Assembly: GCF_014873145.1 (NCBI RefSeq)
Contig: NZ_JADBEK010000001.1
Location: 1,240,001 to 1,304,000, forward strand
Reading direction: 5' to 3'
Length of the DNA: 64,000 nt
DNA from: Nonomuraea angiospora
GTDB lineage: Bacteria > Actinomycetota > Actinomycetes > Streptosporangiales > Streptosporangiaceae
The first letter of the stretch is position 1, and every line of letters starts with the position of its first letter. Positions 34,604 to 42,561 of the stretch are shown here, in pieces. The notes below the pieces were generated by a model, which was not told where the DNA came from, made no database searches, and saw only the letters and a list, made by a program, of their open reading frames with translations. The translations under genes and the position numbers were made by a program.

Positions 34604-36040
34604 TCAGGGTGTGGTCCGGGGGAGGGTGAGGGTCAGGACGGCTCCGCCGCGAGGGGCGTTGGCGGCGGTGAGGTCGCCGCCGTGCAGGCGCGCGTTCTCG
34701 GCGGCGATGGCCAGGCCCAGGCCGCTGCCCTCGGTACGGGTACGGGCGGCGTCGCCCTTGGTGAACCGGTCGAATACGTGGGGCAGGAGGTCGGCGGGGA
34801 TGCCGGGCCCGTCGTCGGAGACGGTGACGGCGATCCGGTCGGCGCCGGCCCGGACCTGGATGAGGACCGACACCGCCGGGCCGCCGTGGCGCAGCGCGTT
34901 GCCGACGAGGTTGGCGAGGATGACGTCGACGCGGCGCGGGTCGAGGCGGGCCCGCAGGCCCGGGGGAACGTCGGTGCGCACCCGGTCGTGCCAGTGCCGC
35001 AGATCGAGCGTCTTGGCGATGAGCTCGCCCAGGTCGACCTCGTCGAGATGCAGCACGGCCGCGCCGGCGTCGAAGCGGGACACCTCGATCAGGTCCTCGA
35101 CCAGGCGGGTGAGCTTGCGGGTCTCGTCGGAGACCAGTTGCAGCGCCTCGGCGGTGAGCGGTGCGAGGCGGCCGGAGGCGGCGTCGGCGTCGAGGACCTC
35201 GGTCACGGCGCTCATGGCCGCCAGCGGCGTGCGCAGCTCGTGGGAGACGTCGGCGGCGAACCGGCGCGCCCGCGCCTCCATGGCGCGCAGCGCGGCCGCG
35301 TCGGCCTGGAGCGTGGCCGCCATGGTGTTGAAGGTACGGCCGAGGTCGGCGAGTTCGTCGTCGCCGGTGACGCTCACGCGGGTGTCCAGGCAGCCTCCGG
35401 CCATCCGCTCGGCGGCCGTGCGCAGCCGCCGTACCGGTCGCAGCAGCCTGCGCGCGGCCAGCAGCGCGGGGACGATGGAGGCCAGGGCGACGGGGAGGGC
35501 TCCGGCGCGGGCGGCTGCCGCCAGGCTGTCCACGTCCTGCTGCTGGGAGGCCAGGGAGAGGGAGGCGTAGACGACGAGCGGCGGCGGGCCGTGCGGACGT
35601 GCGGCGGCGGTGACGGGAAGGGCCACGGCCAGCCACGGCGTCCGGGCGTGGTGGAAGCGCTGGGCCAGCGCGGTGCGCGCCGAGGCCGCCCGGTCGCGTA
35701 GCTGCGCGGGCAGCGGCGGCGCCTGCTTCCCGGCGGTGATGAGCGGGCCGCCGCTGTAGGACAGGGCGGTGTGCCAGCCCCGCGTGCCCGTCGCCAGGTC
35801 GAGTTGCCGGGCCAGCTTGCGCAGGTCCGCCTCGGCGGGCTCGGCGGGCAGGTCGGGCGTCCGGGAGGTCAGGTGGGCGCGCAGTTCCTGGAGGACGTCG
35901 GCCTGGGCGCGTTCGACGATCGCGGTGTGGCCCTGCCGGTAGGTGATCGTGGCGGCGGTCAGCGCGCTGACCGTGGAGACCAGGAGGAACACCAGGACCA
36001 GCTGGGCCCTCAGGCCGCGTGCCCGGGCGAGGCGGATCAC
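34604..36040 (-). CDS. HAMP-domain sensor histidine kinase
   Basis: A 478-residue membrane kinase. An N-terminal helix (11-32), an extracytoplasmic sensor of about 140 residues and a second helix near 180-198 lead to a HAMP linker (RPVRRLRTAAERMAGGCLDT). HisKA follows with FAADVSHELRTPLAAM (His267), then HATPase with NALRHGG, DDGPGIP and GSGLGLAI. The GTG start overlaps the stop of the OmpR regulator (GTGA). It closes an operon with an SGNH lipoprotein, acyltransferase and GerMN-like lipoprotein, so it likely senses envelope conditions. Confidence 0.9.
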   Translation of the reverse strand: MIRLARARGLRAQLVLVFLLVSTVSALTAATITYRQGHTAIVERAQADVLQELRAHLTSRTPDLPAEPAEADLRKLARQLDLATGTRGWHTALSYSGGPLITAGKQAPPLPAQLRDRAASARTALAQRFHHARTPWLAVALPVTAAARPHGPPPLVVYASLSLASQQQDVDSLAAAARAGALPVALASIVPALLAARRLLRPVRRLRTAAERMAGGCLDTRVSVTGDDELADLGRTFNTMAATLQADAAALRAMEARARRFAADVSHELRTPLAAMSAVTEVLDADAASGRLAPLTAEALQLVSDETRKLTRLVEDLIEVSRFDAGAAVLHLDEVDLGELIAKTLDLRHWHDRVRTDVPPGLRARLDPRRVDVILANLVGNALRHGGPAVSVLIQVRAGADRIAVTVSDDGPGIPADLLPHVFDRFTKGDAARTRTEGSGLGLAIAAENARLHGGDLTAANAPRGGAVLTLTLPRTTP

Positions 36041-36720
36041 AGCGGCCCGAACCGGTAGCCGAAGCCGCGCACGGTCTGGATGTAGCGGGGGTTGCGGGGG
36101 TCGTTCTCGATCTTGGCGCGCAGCCGCATCACGCACGCGTCGACCAGCCGGTAGTCGCCGTGGAAGCTGTGTTCCCAGACCAGTTCCAGGAGTTGCTGGC
36201 GGCTGAAGGTCTGCTCGGGCGCGGCCGTCAGGAACAGCAGCAGCTTCAGCTCAGTCGGCGCCAGCGCGAGTTGCTCGCCGTGCTTGAGCACGCGCAGGGC
36301 GACCCGGTCGACGAGCAGGTCGCCGTGGGTGGTGCGGGCCTGGTCGGCGGAGGCGGGCTGGGCGGTACGGCGCAGCACCGCGCGCATGCGGGCTTCGATG
36401 ACCTCGCTGCTGGCCGGCTTGATCACGTAGTCGTCGGCGCCGGCTTCCAGGCCCACGACGACGTCCACGTCATCGTCGCGCGCGGACAGGATCACGATGG
36501 GCACCTGGCTGAAGGCGCGGATGCGGCGGCAGGTCTCCAGTCCGCTCATGCCGGGCAGCATGAGGTCGAGCAGGACGATGTCGGGCGCGCTCGCGACGAG
36601 TTCGGCCAGCCCTTCCTCGCCGGTCGAGACGAGCAGGGTCTCGTGGCCTCTGTGACGCAGGCCGAGGCTCACGCCGCGGCGTACGGCCGGGTCGTCCTCT
36701 ATCACCAGGACGCGGGTCAT
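36037..36720 (-). CDS. OmpR/PhoB-type response regulator
   Basis: A 227-residue regulator with a receiver domain (EDD at 8-10, phospho-acceptor Asp52 in IVLLDLMLPGMSG, Lys in DYVIKPASS). A winged-helix effector ends in SFHGDYRLVDACVMRLRAKI and TVRGFGYRFGPL. ATG 36720 overlaps the stop of the lipoprotein gene (ATGA), so the product begins MTRVLVIEDD. It pairs with the adjacent HAMP kinase. Confidence 0.92.
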   Translation of the reverse strand: MTRVLVIEDDPAVRRGVSLGLRHRGHETLLVSTGEEGLAELVASAPDIVLLDLMLPGMSGLETCRRIRAFSQVPIVILSARDDDVDVVVGLEAGADDYVIKPASSEVIEARMRAVLRRTAQPASADQARTTHGDLLVDRVALRVLKHGEQLALAPTELKLLLFLTAAPEQTFSRQQLLELVWEHSFHGDYRLVDACVMRLRAKIENDPRNPRYIQTVRGFGYRFGPL

Positions 36721-37247
36721 GAGGAGGCTCCCCGATGGGCCGGGACGGCCGACCCGCTCTCGTCGCACCTGACCGGCCAGGGCGGGCCTGGCATGCCGGG
36801 CTCGAACACCTCGATGACGGGGTCGTCGCCGACGCCCGGGGCCTCGGCGGCCGTGCAGACCAGCTGGCTCACCGCGGCCGGGCGCAGGTCACGCACCAGC
36901 CACGGCAGGCGCAGCTGCACGCGGCCCTTGGCCGTCGTGGCCCGGACCGGCTGTGACGCCGAGGGCAGCTGCGTGGCCAGTCCCCGGGCCCGCTCGGCCG
37001 CCGTCGGGCCGTCGAGCAGCGCGTCCATGGCCTGTTGCGGCCGGGCCCCGGTCGGTGCCGGCCGGGAGACCGGCCAGGTGCCCTGGGGCGTGACGAAGTA
37101 CACCCGCAGCGAGCTGCCGAGGTCTTCGGTCAGGCCGCCTTGGACCGGGTCACCGGCGGGGCGCACCCCGGTGTCGCTGATGCCACAACCCGCCAGCGTC
37201 GCCGCCGCGACCAGGCCGGCCGCGACGTGGCGTAAGACCTTCGGCAT
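36717..37247 (-). CDS. GerMN-like lipoprotein
   Basis: A 176-residue exported lipoprotein. A signal peptide ends in the lipobox LAGC (Cys21). The mature part, SSLRVYFVTPQGTWPVSRP, then AMDALLDGPTAAERARGLAT and LPSAS, resembles the GerMN domain found in GerM and in LpqB, the lipoprotein encoded next to the MtrAB system of actinomycetes. It lies directly upstream of, and overlaps, a two-component regulator, an arrangement reminiscent of LpqB/MtrAB. The acyltransferase frame overlaps its first 98 bases. Confidence 0.78.
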   Translation of the reverse strand: MPKVLRHVAAGLVAAATLAGCGISDTGVRPAGDPVQGGLTEDLGSSLRVYFVTPQGTWPVSRPAPTGARPQQAMDALLDGPTAAERARGLATQLPSASQPVRATTAKGRVQLRLPWLVRDLRPAAVSQLVCTAAEAPGVGDDPVIEVFEPGMPGPPWPVRCDESGSAVPAHRGASS

Positions 37248-38484
37248 GTGTCCGTCCCCCCGTTTCCTGGCGCGAACTGTCCGGCCATGACCGGCTGAGC
37301 CTGCTCACGTCGACCGTCCCGGCGCCGGGGCGCGGCCGCGGTATCGCCGCCCACAGCCCCGCTGCCACGACCGCCGCGGCGGTCAGCGCCGCCCATCCGC
37401 GCCGCCCGGTGGCCCAGCCGGTGCGCAGCCGTATCGGATCTTCGACGGTGGCCTTCGAGACTACCGCAGCCAGCAGTGACAGCCCGGCCGCGACGATCGT
37501 CCAGCCCCAGTCGGCGGGCCCGGCCGCCGGCCGGGGGAGCAGCAGGTAGACCGGCCAGTGCCACAGGTACAGGCCGTACGACAGCTCGCCCAGCCGGCGC
37601 GGCACGGCGCTGCCGATCATCCGGCCCGCCAGGCCGTCCGGCGCGCGGGCCAGGAGCGCGATCAGCGCGGCGCCGGCCAGGGAGTGCGCGAACATCCCGC
37701 CCTGGAACAGGCCGGGGGCCTTTTCCCCGCCGGTCAGCAGCCATGAGGCGAACAGCCCGCCCAGCAGCAGGGCGCAGATCACGTCCACGGCGGTGCGCGA
37801 CAGGCCACTCATCGCGTTCCGGACGGGCGCGGTGGCGGCGGCCGCGCCGAGGAGCAGGGAGGAGGCGCGGGTGTCGGTGCCCTCGTAGGCACGGGTGGTG
37901 TCCACGGCGGCCCCGAGCCTGATCATGAGCAGGAGTGAGACGAGCGCGCCGGCCATTGCGACGAGCGCCACCCGCCGGGGCCCGCCGGGGCCTCTCCCGG
38001 CCAGGGCCACCGTCAGGGGCCAGGCCAGGTAGAACTGCCATTCGACGCCGATGCTCCACAGGTGGGCGAACAGGCGGGTGCCGGAGGCGTTCCAGTAGCC
38101 GATCTGCTCGCCGATGTAGTGCCAGTTCACGCTCTGGGCGGCCACCCACGGCGCGTCCTGGAGGGCGTACCTGAGCAGGTCCGGCCTGGCGAACGCCCAG
38201 GCCAGCAGCAGTGTTGAGGCGACCATGACGGTCAGCGCGGGCAGGAGGCGGCGGGCCCTGCGCTCCCAGAAGGCCACCAGGCGCGGACCGCCGCTCCTGC
38301 CGAGCTCCTCCAGCAGCAGGCCGGTGATCAGAAAGCCGGACAGTACGAAGAACAGGTCGACGCCCAGGAACCCGCCGCGCAGGTGCCCGGCGTGAAACAG
38401 CAGGACCGCGGCGACGGCGAGCCCTCTCAGCCCGTCGAGCGCGCCGACATGCGCGCGGCGCGGGGCTGACGTCGTCGGTGCCAT
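37150..38484 (-). CDS. Acyltransferase 3 family membrane O-acyltransferase
   Basis: A 444-residue polytopic protein of the OafA/YrhL (acyltransferase-3) family, with about ten helices. Signatures are LDGLRGLAVAAVLLFHAGHL, GVDLFFVLSGFLITGLLLEE, the cytoplasmic Arg-rich WERRARRLLP and the later LWSIGVEWQFYL. It would move acyl groups across the membrane to an envelope polysaccharide. The SGNH hydrolase that is often fused to this family is here a separate gene whose stop overlaps this start. The C-terminal ~55 residues are Arg/Gly-rich and overlap the next gene by 98 bases, so the true end may have been altered. Confidence 0.85.
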   Translation of the reverse strand: MAPTTSAPRRAHVGALDGLRGLAVAAVLLFHAGHLRGGFLGVDLFFVLSGFLITGLLLEELGRSGGPRLVAFWERRARRLLPALTVMVASTLLLAWAFARPDLLRYALQDAPWVAAQSVNWHYIGEQIGYWNASGTRLFAHLWSIGVEWQFYLAWPLTVALAGRGPGGPRRVALVAMAGALVSLLLMIRLGAAVDTTRAYEGTDTRASSLLLGAAAATAPVRNAMSGLSRTAVDVICALLLGGLFASWLLTGGEKAPGLFQGGMFAHSLAGAALIALLARAPDGLAGRMIGSAVPRRLGELSYGLYLWHWPVYLLLPRPAAGPADWGWTIVAAGLSLLAAVVSKATVEDPIRLRTGWATGRRGWAALTAAAVVAAGLWAAIPRPRPGAGTVDVSRLSRSWPDSSRQETGGRTHAEGLTPRRGRPGRGGDAGGLWHQRHRGAPRR

Positions 38485-39263
38485 CAGCCGCAGCCGAGTT
38501 TGGCGAAGCGCTCGTCGCCGGTCCACGGCCCGGTGGCCCAGACGGCGGGGGCGGCCGGGGTGAAGCCGGCCAGCTCGCCGAGCTGCTTGGCGAACCAAGT
38601 GGCGAAGGCCGCCGATCCCTGCTGGCAGGAGTGGATGCCGTCCTTGGCGCGCTGGGCCCTGGCGGCGGCGTAGTCGCTTCCCCACAGCGCGGCGGCATCC
38701 AGGTAGTGACCGCGCGCGGCCTTGGCGGCCATCGCGGGGGCGCTCCTGATCGCGTTCTCGTGGGGCTTGTAGAAATCGTCGATCTTGAACGGCGGGGCGG
38801 ACACCAGCACGAGCCTGGCGCCGGCGTCCTCGGCCGTTCGGGAGAGCCGCTGGTAGGCCGACAGTTGCTGGCGGGGGGTGCCCCAGTCGTAGGTGGTGAT
38901 CTGGTAGGCGATCACCGTCGGCCGGAAGGAGGCGAGGTTCTCCTTGAGCGTCTTCCAGGTTTCCCTGGCCGCCATGGCCGTCACCTCGTGGTCACCGGCG
39001 ACGACGTTGCCGCCGCCGTCGGACGTGGCGTTCTCGAACGCGACGCCCGCGGCCTTGAGCGCCGCCTCCACCGCCGGGGCCTGCGCGCCCGCGATGGAGT
39101 CACCCATCCAGAGCACCCTGACGCCGGTGGCGGCCTGCCGGGTCACCGTGCCGGGGGAGGTCGCGGACGCGCCGCAACCCGCGAGTGCGAGCCCGGCCGC
39201 GACGGCCAGGATCAGGCCGGTGGACCCGGGGTGGAACCGGCGAGAGAGGTTCGTCGATCGCAT
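38484..39263 (-). CDS. SGNH-hydrolase-like lipoprotein
   Basis: A 259-residue protein with a signal peptide and lipobox LAGC (Cys30), then block I VLWMGDSIAG (nucleophile Ser), a central AYQITTYDWG, and a C-terminal block V DGIHSC (Asp/His). It is a membrane-anchored extracytoplasmic SGNH-type esterase or acyltransferase, and the natural partner of the acyltransferase-3 protein encoded next (TGATG overlap). Together they mimic the two halves of OatA-type enzymes. It is the first gene of the five-gene operon. Confidence 0.85.
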   Translation of the reverse strand: MRSTNLSRRFHPGSTGLILAVAAGLALAGCGASATSPGTVTRQAATGVRVLWMGDSIAGAQAPAVEAALKAAGVAFENATSDGGGNVVAGDHEVTAMAARETWKTLKENLASFRPTVIAYQITTYDWGTPRQQLSAYQRLSRTAEDAGARLVLVSAPPFKIDDFYKPHENAIRSAPAMAAKAARGHYLDAAALWGSDYAAARAQRAKDGIHSCQQGSAAFATWFAKQLGELAGFTPAAPAVWATGPWTGDERFAKLGCG

Positions 39264-39360
39264 GGCCAGCAGGCAATCAGACGAATGCGGAGCCCAGCCG
39301 GGTTGTCATCGTTTCATCACACGATGCGGGAACGGCCGTCACTGTCGCCAGGCAGCCGGC

Positions 39361-39795
39361 TCACACGGCCGGGGGGACCCAGGGTTGAAGGGTCTGCGGG
39401 TCGAACGGCATGGAAATGTGTTCGTGCGTGATCAGCCAGCTGCCGCTGGACCGGCTGCAACAGACCGTCGATCGCACCCACATCGTGCGATCGGACCCGC
39501 TCTTCAGAGTTCCGGTGTCCAGGTGGAGCATGTGCGCGAACGCGAGGTCTCCGCTCGTCGCGACGGTGAGTTCGTGCGTTTCCAGGCCGATGGGGCCGTC
39601 ATATTCGTCGAACCACCGCACGAAATTGCGGCGGACCTCGCCGGACCCCGCGAACTGGAGCGGGGGAACGACATCGTAATAAACGATGTCGGGAGAATAG
39701 TGTGCCATGAGCCGATCGATGTCCTTCACCTGGCAGGCATCGACTCGACCTGCCAAGAAGGCCAGAAACTCGGAATCGTTCGTGGTCATTTGCAT
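39361..39795 (-). CDS. SnoaL-like / NTF2-fold protein (ketosteroid isomerase-like)
   Basis: A 144-residue NTF2-like protein: FLAFLAGRVDACQVKDIDRL, HYSPDIVYYDVVPPL, FVRWFDEYDGPIGLET, and C-terminal SWLITHEHISMPFDPQT, the usual SnoaL_3 ending. It lies 15 bases downstream of the WrbA-like gene and is presumably in the same ECF41-dependent transcript. A ligand-binding or isomerase role is inferred from the fold only. Confidence 0.82.
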   Translation of the reverse strand: MQMTTNDSEFLAFLAGRVDACQVKDIDRLMAHYSPDIVYYDVVPPLQFAGSGEVRRNFVRWFDEYDGPIGLETHELTVATSGDLAFAHMLHLDTGTLKSGSDRTMWVRSTVCCSRSSGSWLITHEHISMPFDPQTLQPWVPPAV

Positions 39796-39810
39796 TCTCC
39801 GTTCAAGAAA

Positions 39811-40419
39811 TCAGGCGGCGCGGCCGGCCTTGAGCGAGGCGGCGGTGTCGACGACCCGGCGGGCCTGGTGGCGGGCCGCCTCCAAGGGCACGTCGCCGGG
39901 CGCGCCGTCGCCGCTCACGTGGGAGGTGCCGTACGGGTTGCCCGACTGGAACTGGATGGGGTCGGTGTAGCCGGGGGGCACGATGATGCCGCCCCAGTGG
40001 TAGAACGTGTTCCCCAGCGCCAGAAGGGTGGATTCCTGCCCGCCATGGGCGGTGTTGGAGGCGGTGAAAGCCGAATACACCTTGTCGGCGAGCAGGCCCT
40101 GGAACCACAGGGGCCCGGTGGTGTCGATGAAGGCCCTGAGCTGGCTGGCCGGATTGCCGAAGCGGGTGGGGGTACCGAACAGCACCGCGTCGGCCCACGC
40201 CAGGTCGTCGAGACCGGCCTCGGCCACGTCGGCGCTGTCCTCGATATGCCGGCCCCAGGCCGGATTGGCGCCGATCGCCTCCGGCGGAGCCGTTTCCGCG
40301 ACCTTGCGCAGCCGCACGTGGGCGCCCGCCTTTTCCGCACCCTCGGCGGCGGCTCGCGCCAGGGCATGAATGGTGCCGGTGGCACTGTAATAAATGATCG
40401 CGAGGTTCACGGGTTCCAT
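39811..40419 (-). CDS. WrbA-type NAD(P)H:quinone oxidoreductase
   Basis: A 202-residue flavodoxin-like FMN enzyme reducing quinones by two electrons. It has the phosphate-binding loop YYSATGTIHALARAAAEGAE near residue 10, GTPTRFGNPASQLRAFID, FTASNTAHGGQESTL, and PPGYTDPIQ with NPYGTSHVSG, all WrbA hallmarks. An ECF41-like promoter can be read just upstream (40458-40484), and the sigma gene itself lies next to it. GGAAGGAAAAG precedes ATG 40419. Confidence 0.88.
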   Translation of the reverse strand: MEPVNLAIIYYSATGTIHALARAAAEGAEKAGAHVRLRKVAETAPPEAIGANPAWGRHIEDSADVAEAGLDDLAWADAVLFGTPTRFGNPASQLRAFIDTTGPLWFQGLLADKVYSAFTASNTAHGGQESTLLALGNTFYHWGGIIVPPGYTDPIQFQSGNPYGTSHVSGDGAPGDVPLEAARHQARRVVDTAASLKAGRAA

Positions 40420-40457
40420 GGTTGCTTTTCCTTCCGCAGCGTTCGTCTCATTAGTAC

Positions 40458-40484
40458 GACGACACAGCCGTGCGAAATGTCAGG
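40458..40484 (-). promoter_or_regulatory. ECF41-like promoter of the WrbA gene
   Basis: On the minus strand CCTGACA (40484-40478), 16 bases, then CGTC (40461-40458) matches the form TGTCACA-N16/17-CGTC described for ECF41 sigma factors. It starts inside the 3' end of the sigma gene and is about 40 bases from ATG 40419. Confidence 0.55.
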
Positions 40485-41403
40485 CCGTCCAGGGCCGGAG
40501 CTTTTCGGGATTGCGTACGGCCCACAGGTGCTTGATCCGCTCTCCTGCGACGTCGAACGCCATGACCACCACGGTCTCCCCGTCCTGCTGGGCCACGATG
40601 CCGGGCTGGCCGTTGACCGTGCGTTCGAGGATCACGAGGCCGGGTGCCCGTTCGGCGATCTCGACCAGGTAGCGCGCGATCCGCTCGCCACCCTCGACCG
40701 GCTGCAGCATGGCGCTGACCAGGCCGCCGCCGTCGGCGACCGCTCTGGCGTCGGGGGCGAGCAGGCCGATGAGGGCGTCGATGTCCTTGGCCTCCCAGGC
40801 CCGCCTGAAGTCCCTGACGACGCCGGCCTGCCGGGCCTCCGTCGTCACGGGCGTCTCCGACTCGCGGATGCGGCGGCGCGCGGAGGAGGCGAGCTGGCGG
40901 CAGGCCGCCGGGGTACGGCCGACGATCTCGGCCACTTCGGCGAAGGAGTAGCGGAAGACGTCGTGCAGGACGAACGCGACCCGCTCGGCCGGGGTCATCG
41001 CTTCGAGCACGACGAGGAACGCCATGGTGACCGACTCGTCGAGGGTGATCCGGTCGGCGGGGTCGCCCGGCCGCGCGCCGATCAACTCCGTACGGTCGGG
41101 CAGCGGCTCGGGCACCCATTCGCCCACGTAGCTTTCGCGCCGGACCCGGGCGGAGCCGAGCAGGTCCAGGCAGATGCGGCCGGCGACCTTGGTGAGCCAG
41201 GCGCCGGGACTCTCGATGGCCTCCTGCTCCCGGCGGGTCATGGCGTACCAGCGGGTGTAGGTCTCCTGCACGACGTCCTCGGCGTCGGCCAGGGAGCCGA
41301 GCAGCCGGTAGGCGAGATTGATCAGCTGCCGCCGCTCGCTGATGATCGCGCTCAGACTCGGATCGAGCCGGTCGTCGTCTCCTGGCTCGGATCGGGTGGT
41401 CAT
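40480..41403 (-). CDS. ECF41/SigJ-type sigma factor with SnoaL-like C-terminal domain
   Basis: A 307-residue extracytoplasmic-function sigma factor. Region 2 is LINLAYRLLGSLADAEDVVQ with ETYTRWY, and region 4 is LTPAERVAFVLHDVFRYSFA. The ECF41 linker motif appears as EWVPEPLP, and the C-terminal NTF2-like extension (residues 190-307) carries the second ECF41 motif as RNPEKLRPW. These extensions replace an anti-sigma factor and tune activity. A promoter of ECF41 form precedes ATG 41403 (41445-41471), so it probably autoregulates. Confidence 0.9.
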   Translation of the reverse strand: MTTRSEPGDDDRLDPSLSAIISERRQLINLAYRLLGSLADAEDVVQETYTRWYAMTRREQEAIESPGAWLTKVAGRICLDLLGSARVRRESYVGEWVPEPLPDRTELIGARPGDPADRITLDESVTMAFLVVLEAMTPAERVAFVLHDVFRYSFAEVAEIVGRTPAACRQLASSARRRIRESETPVTTEARQAGVVRDFRRAWEAKDIDALIGLLAPDARAVADGGGLVSAMLQPVEGGERIARYLVEIAERAPGLVILERTVNGQPGIVAQQDGETVVVMAFDVAGERIKHLWAVRNPEKLRPWTA

Positions 41404-41444
41404 GATGTGCCGTCTTTCCTTGTCGCAATCGCTCTTACCCCTAC

Positions 41445-41471
41445 GACGAGACAACACTGTGGAATGTGAGG
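41445..41471 (-). promoter_or_regulatory. ECF41-like promoter of the first SigJ gene
   Basis: On the minus strand CCTCACA (41471-41465), 16 bases, then CGTC (41448-41445). It is nearly identical in sequence and spacing to the WrbA promoter, and the -10 context TCGTCGTA is shared. Confidence 0.55.
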
Positions 41472-41498
41472 TCGGTGCCCGGTCGCTACACTCTGCGG

Positions 41499-42452
41499 AT
41501 GATCATGAGTGCGACGATTCCCGCCGATTCCCCGATCCGCGACCTTTCCGTCGTGCGCCACGAGGGAAGCTCCCTGATCGTCTGCGCGGACAGGTGGGGC
41601 GGGGTGTGGACGTGGTCCCCGTCGAGCGGCGAATGGTCGGGGCGGTCCCTGCCGTACGCGCACGCGGGGGACCCGGTCGTGGCGCAGTTCCCCGATGCCG
41701 AGAACGTCATCGACATGGTCGCCGCGCTTTCCGTCGGCGGCAAGCTGCTCCTGGCGGCCGGCGGAGACGAGCAGGAGCCGGCTCTGTGGGATCTCGGCAG
41801 CGGCGAGCTCCTGTGGCGGACACCGCTCAACGGCGAGTACCTCGCCGACGTCATCGCGTTCGACGGCCGGTTCGTCACCGCGCAGCAGTACTCCGAGGAG
41901 GTGCGGCTCTGGTCGCCGGACGGCACGGACACCCTGCTCGACGAAGTGGGCCAGGTGTTCTGCCTCGGGACGGCACGGGCCGGTGGCCGCCGCCTCATCC
42001 TGGCGGGCGGGTCGGGAGCCCACGCGTGGGACGCCGCGAACCTCACCGAGCTCGGCTCCTTCTACCCGGACGAGGGGCGGGTGTGGGCGGTGACCGCCTG
42101 CGCTCTCGCGGAGCGCACGGCGATCGTCGCGGTGACCGAGAAGGGCGAGCTGTACGCTTGGGCTCTCGGCGCCGAGCCGGACGAGTTGCTGTACGGACCG
42201 GTCTCCGCTTCGGAAGGGGCTCTGGAGGCGGTGGCGGTGATGACGGTGGACGGGCGGCCGCTGGTCGTGACCCCGGCCTCGGACTCGTTGCGCCTGTGGG
42301 ACGCCGCCGACGGGACCGAGGCCGGGCACGTCAACGCGCACGGGCACGACATCACGACGATGGAGTCGGCGATCGTCGACGGCCGTGGTGTGCTCGTCAC
42401 CTCCGGAGGCGACGGCGTCCTGCGGATCTGGGACGAGTCCGACCTCGCCTGA
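41499..42452 (+). CDS. WD40-like beta-propeller protein
   Basis: A 317-residue soluble protein made only of WD-type blades: IRDLSVVRHEGSSLIVCADR with GGVWTWSP, LLLAAGGDEQEPALWDLGSG, VRLWSPDGTD, HAWDAANLT, SLRLWDAADGTEAGHVNAH, and a final GDGVLRIWDESD. No enzymatic or membrane domain is seen, and a protein-binding scaffold is likely. Start: ATG 41499 or 41505; no good ribosome site is visible. It is divergent from the first ECF41 gene. Confidence 0.75.
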   Translation: MIMSATIPADSPIRDLSVVRHEGSSLIVCADRWGGVWTWSPSSGEWSGRSLPYAHAGDPVVAQFPDAENVIDMVAALSVGGKLLLAAGGDEQEPALWDLGSGELLWRTPLNGEYLADVIAFDGRFVTAQQYSEEVRLWSPDGTDTLLDEVGQVFCLGTARAGGRRLILAGGSGAHAWDAANLTELGSFYPDEGRVWAVTACALAERTAIVAVTEKGELYAWALGAEPDELLYGPVSASEGALEAVAVMTVDGRPLVVTPASDSLRLWDAADGTEAGHVNAHGHDITTMESAIVDGRGVLVTSGGDGVLRIWDESDLA

Positions 42453-42508
42453 GCCGGCGCGAGGTGATCGGCTGACTGGCGGTTTGTTCGTCCTCCGGGT
42501 GCAGCGCT

Positions 42509-42537
42509 TTGACACCCTTTAGGGTGGCCGCTATCTA
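42509..42537 (+). promoter_or_regulatory. Sigma-70-type promoter of the PBP gene
   Basis: TTGACA (42509-42514), 17 bases, then TATCTA (42532-42537). A CACCC-TTTA-GGGTG inverted repeat (42513-42526) overlaps the spacer. Confidence 0.55.
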
Positions 42538-42561
42538 TTGGCTAACCGTTAGGGGGATGGA

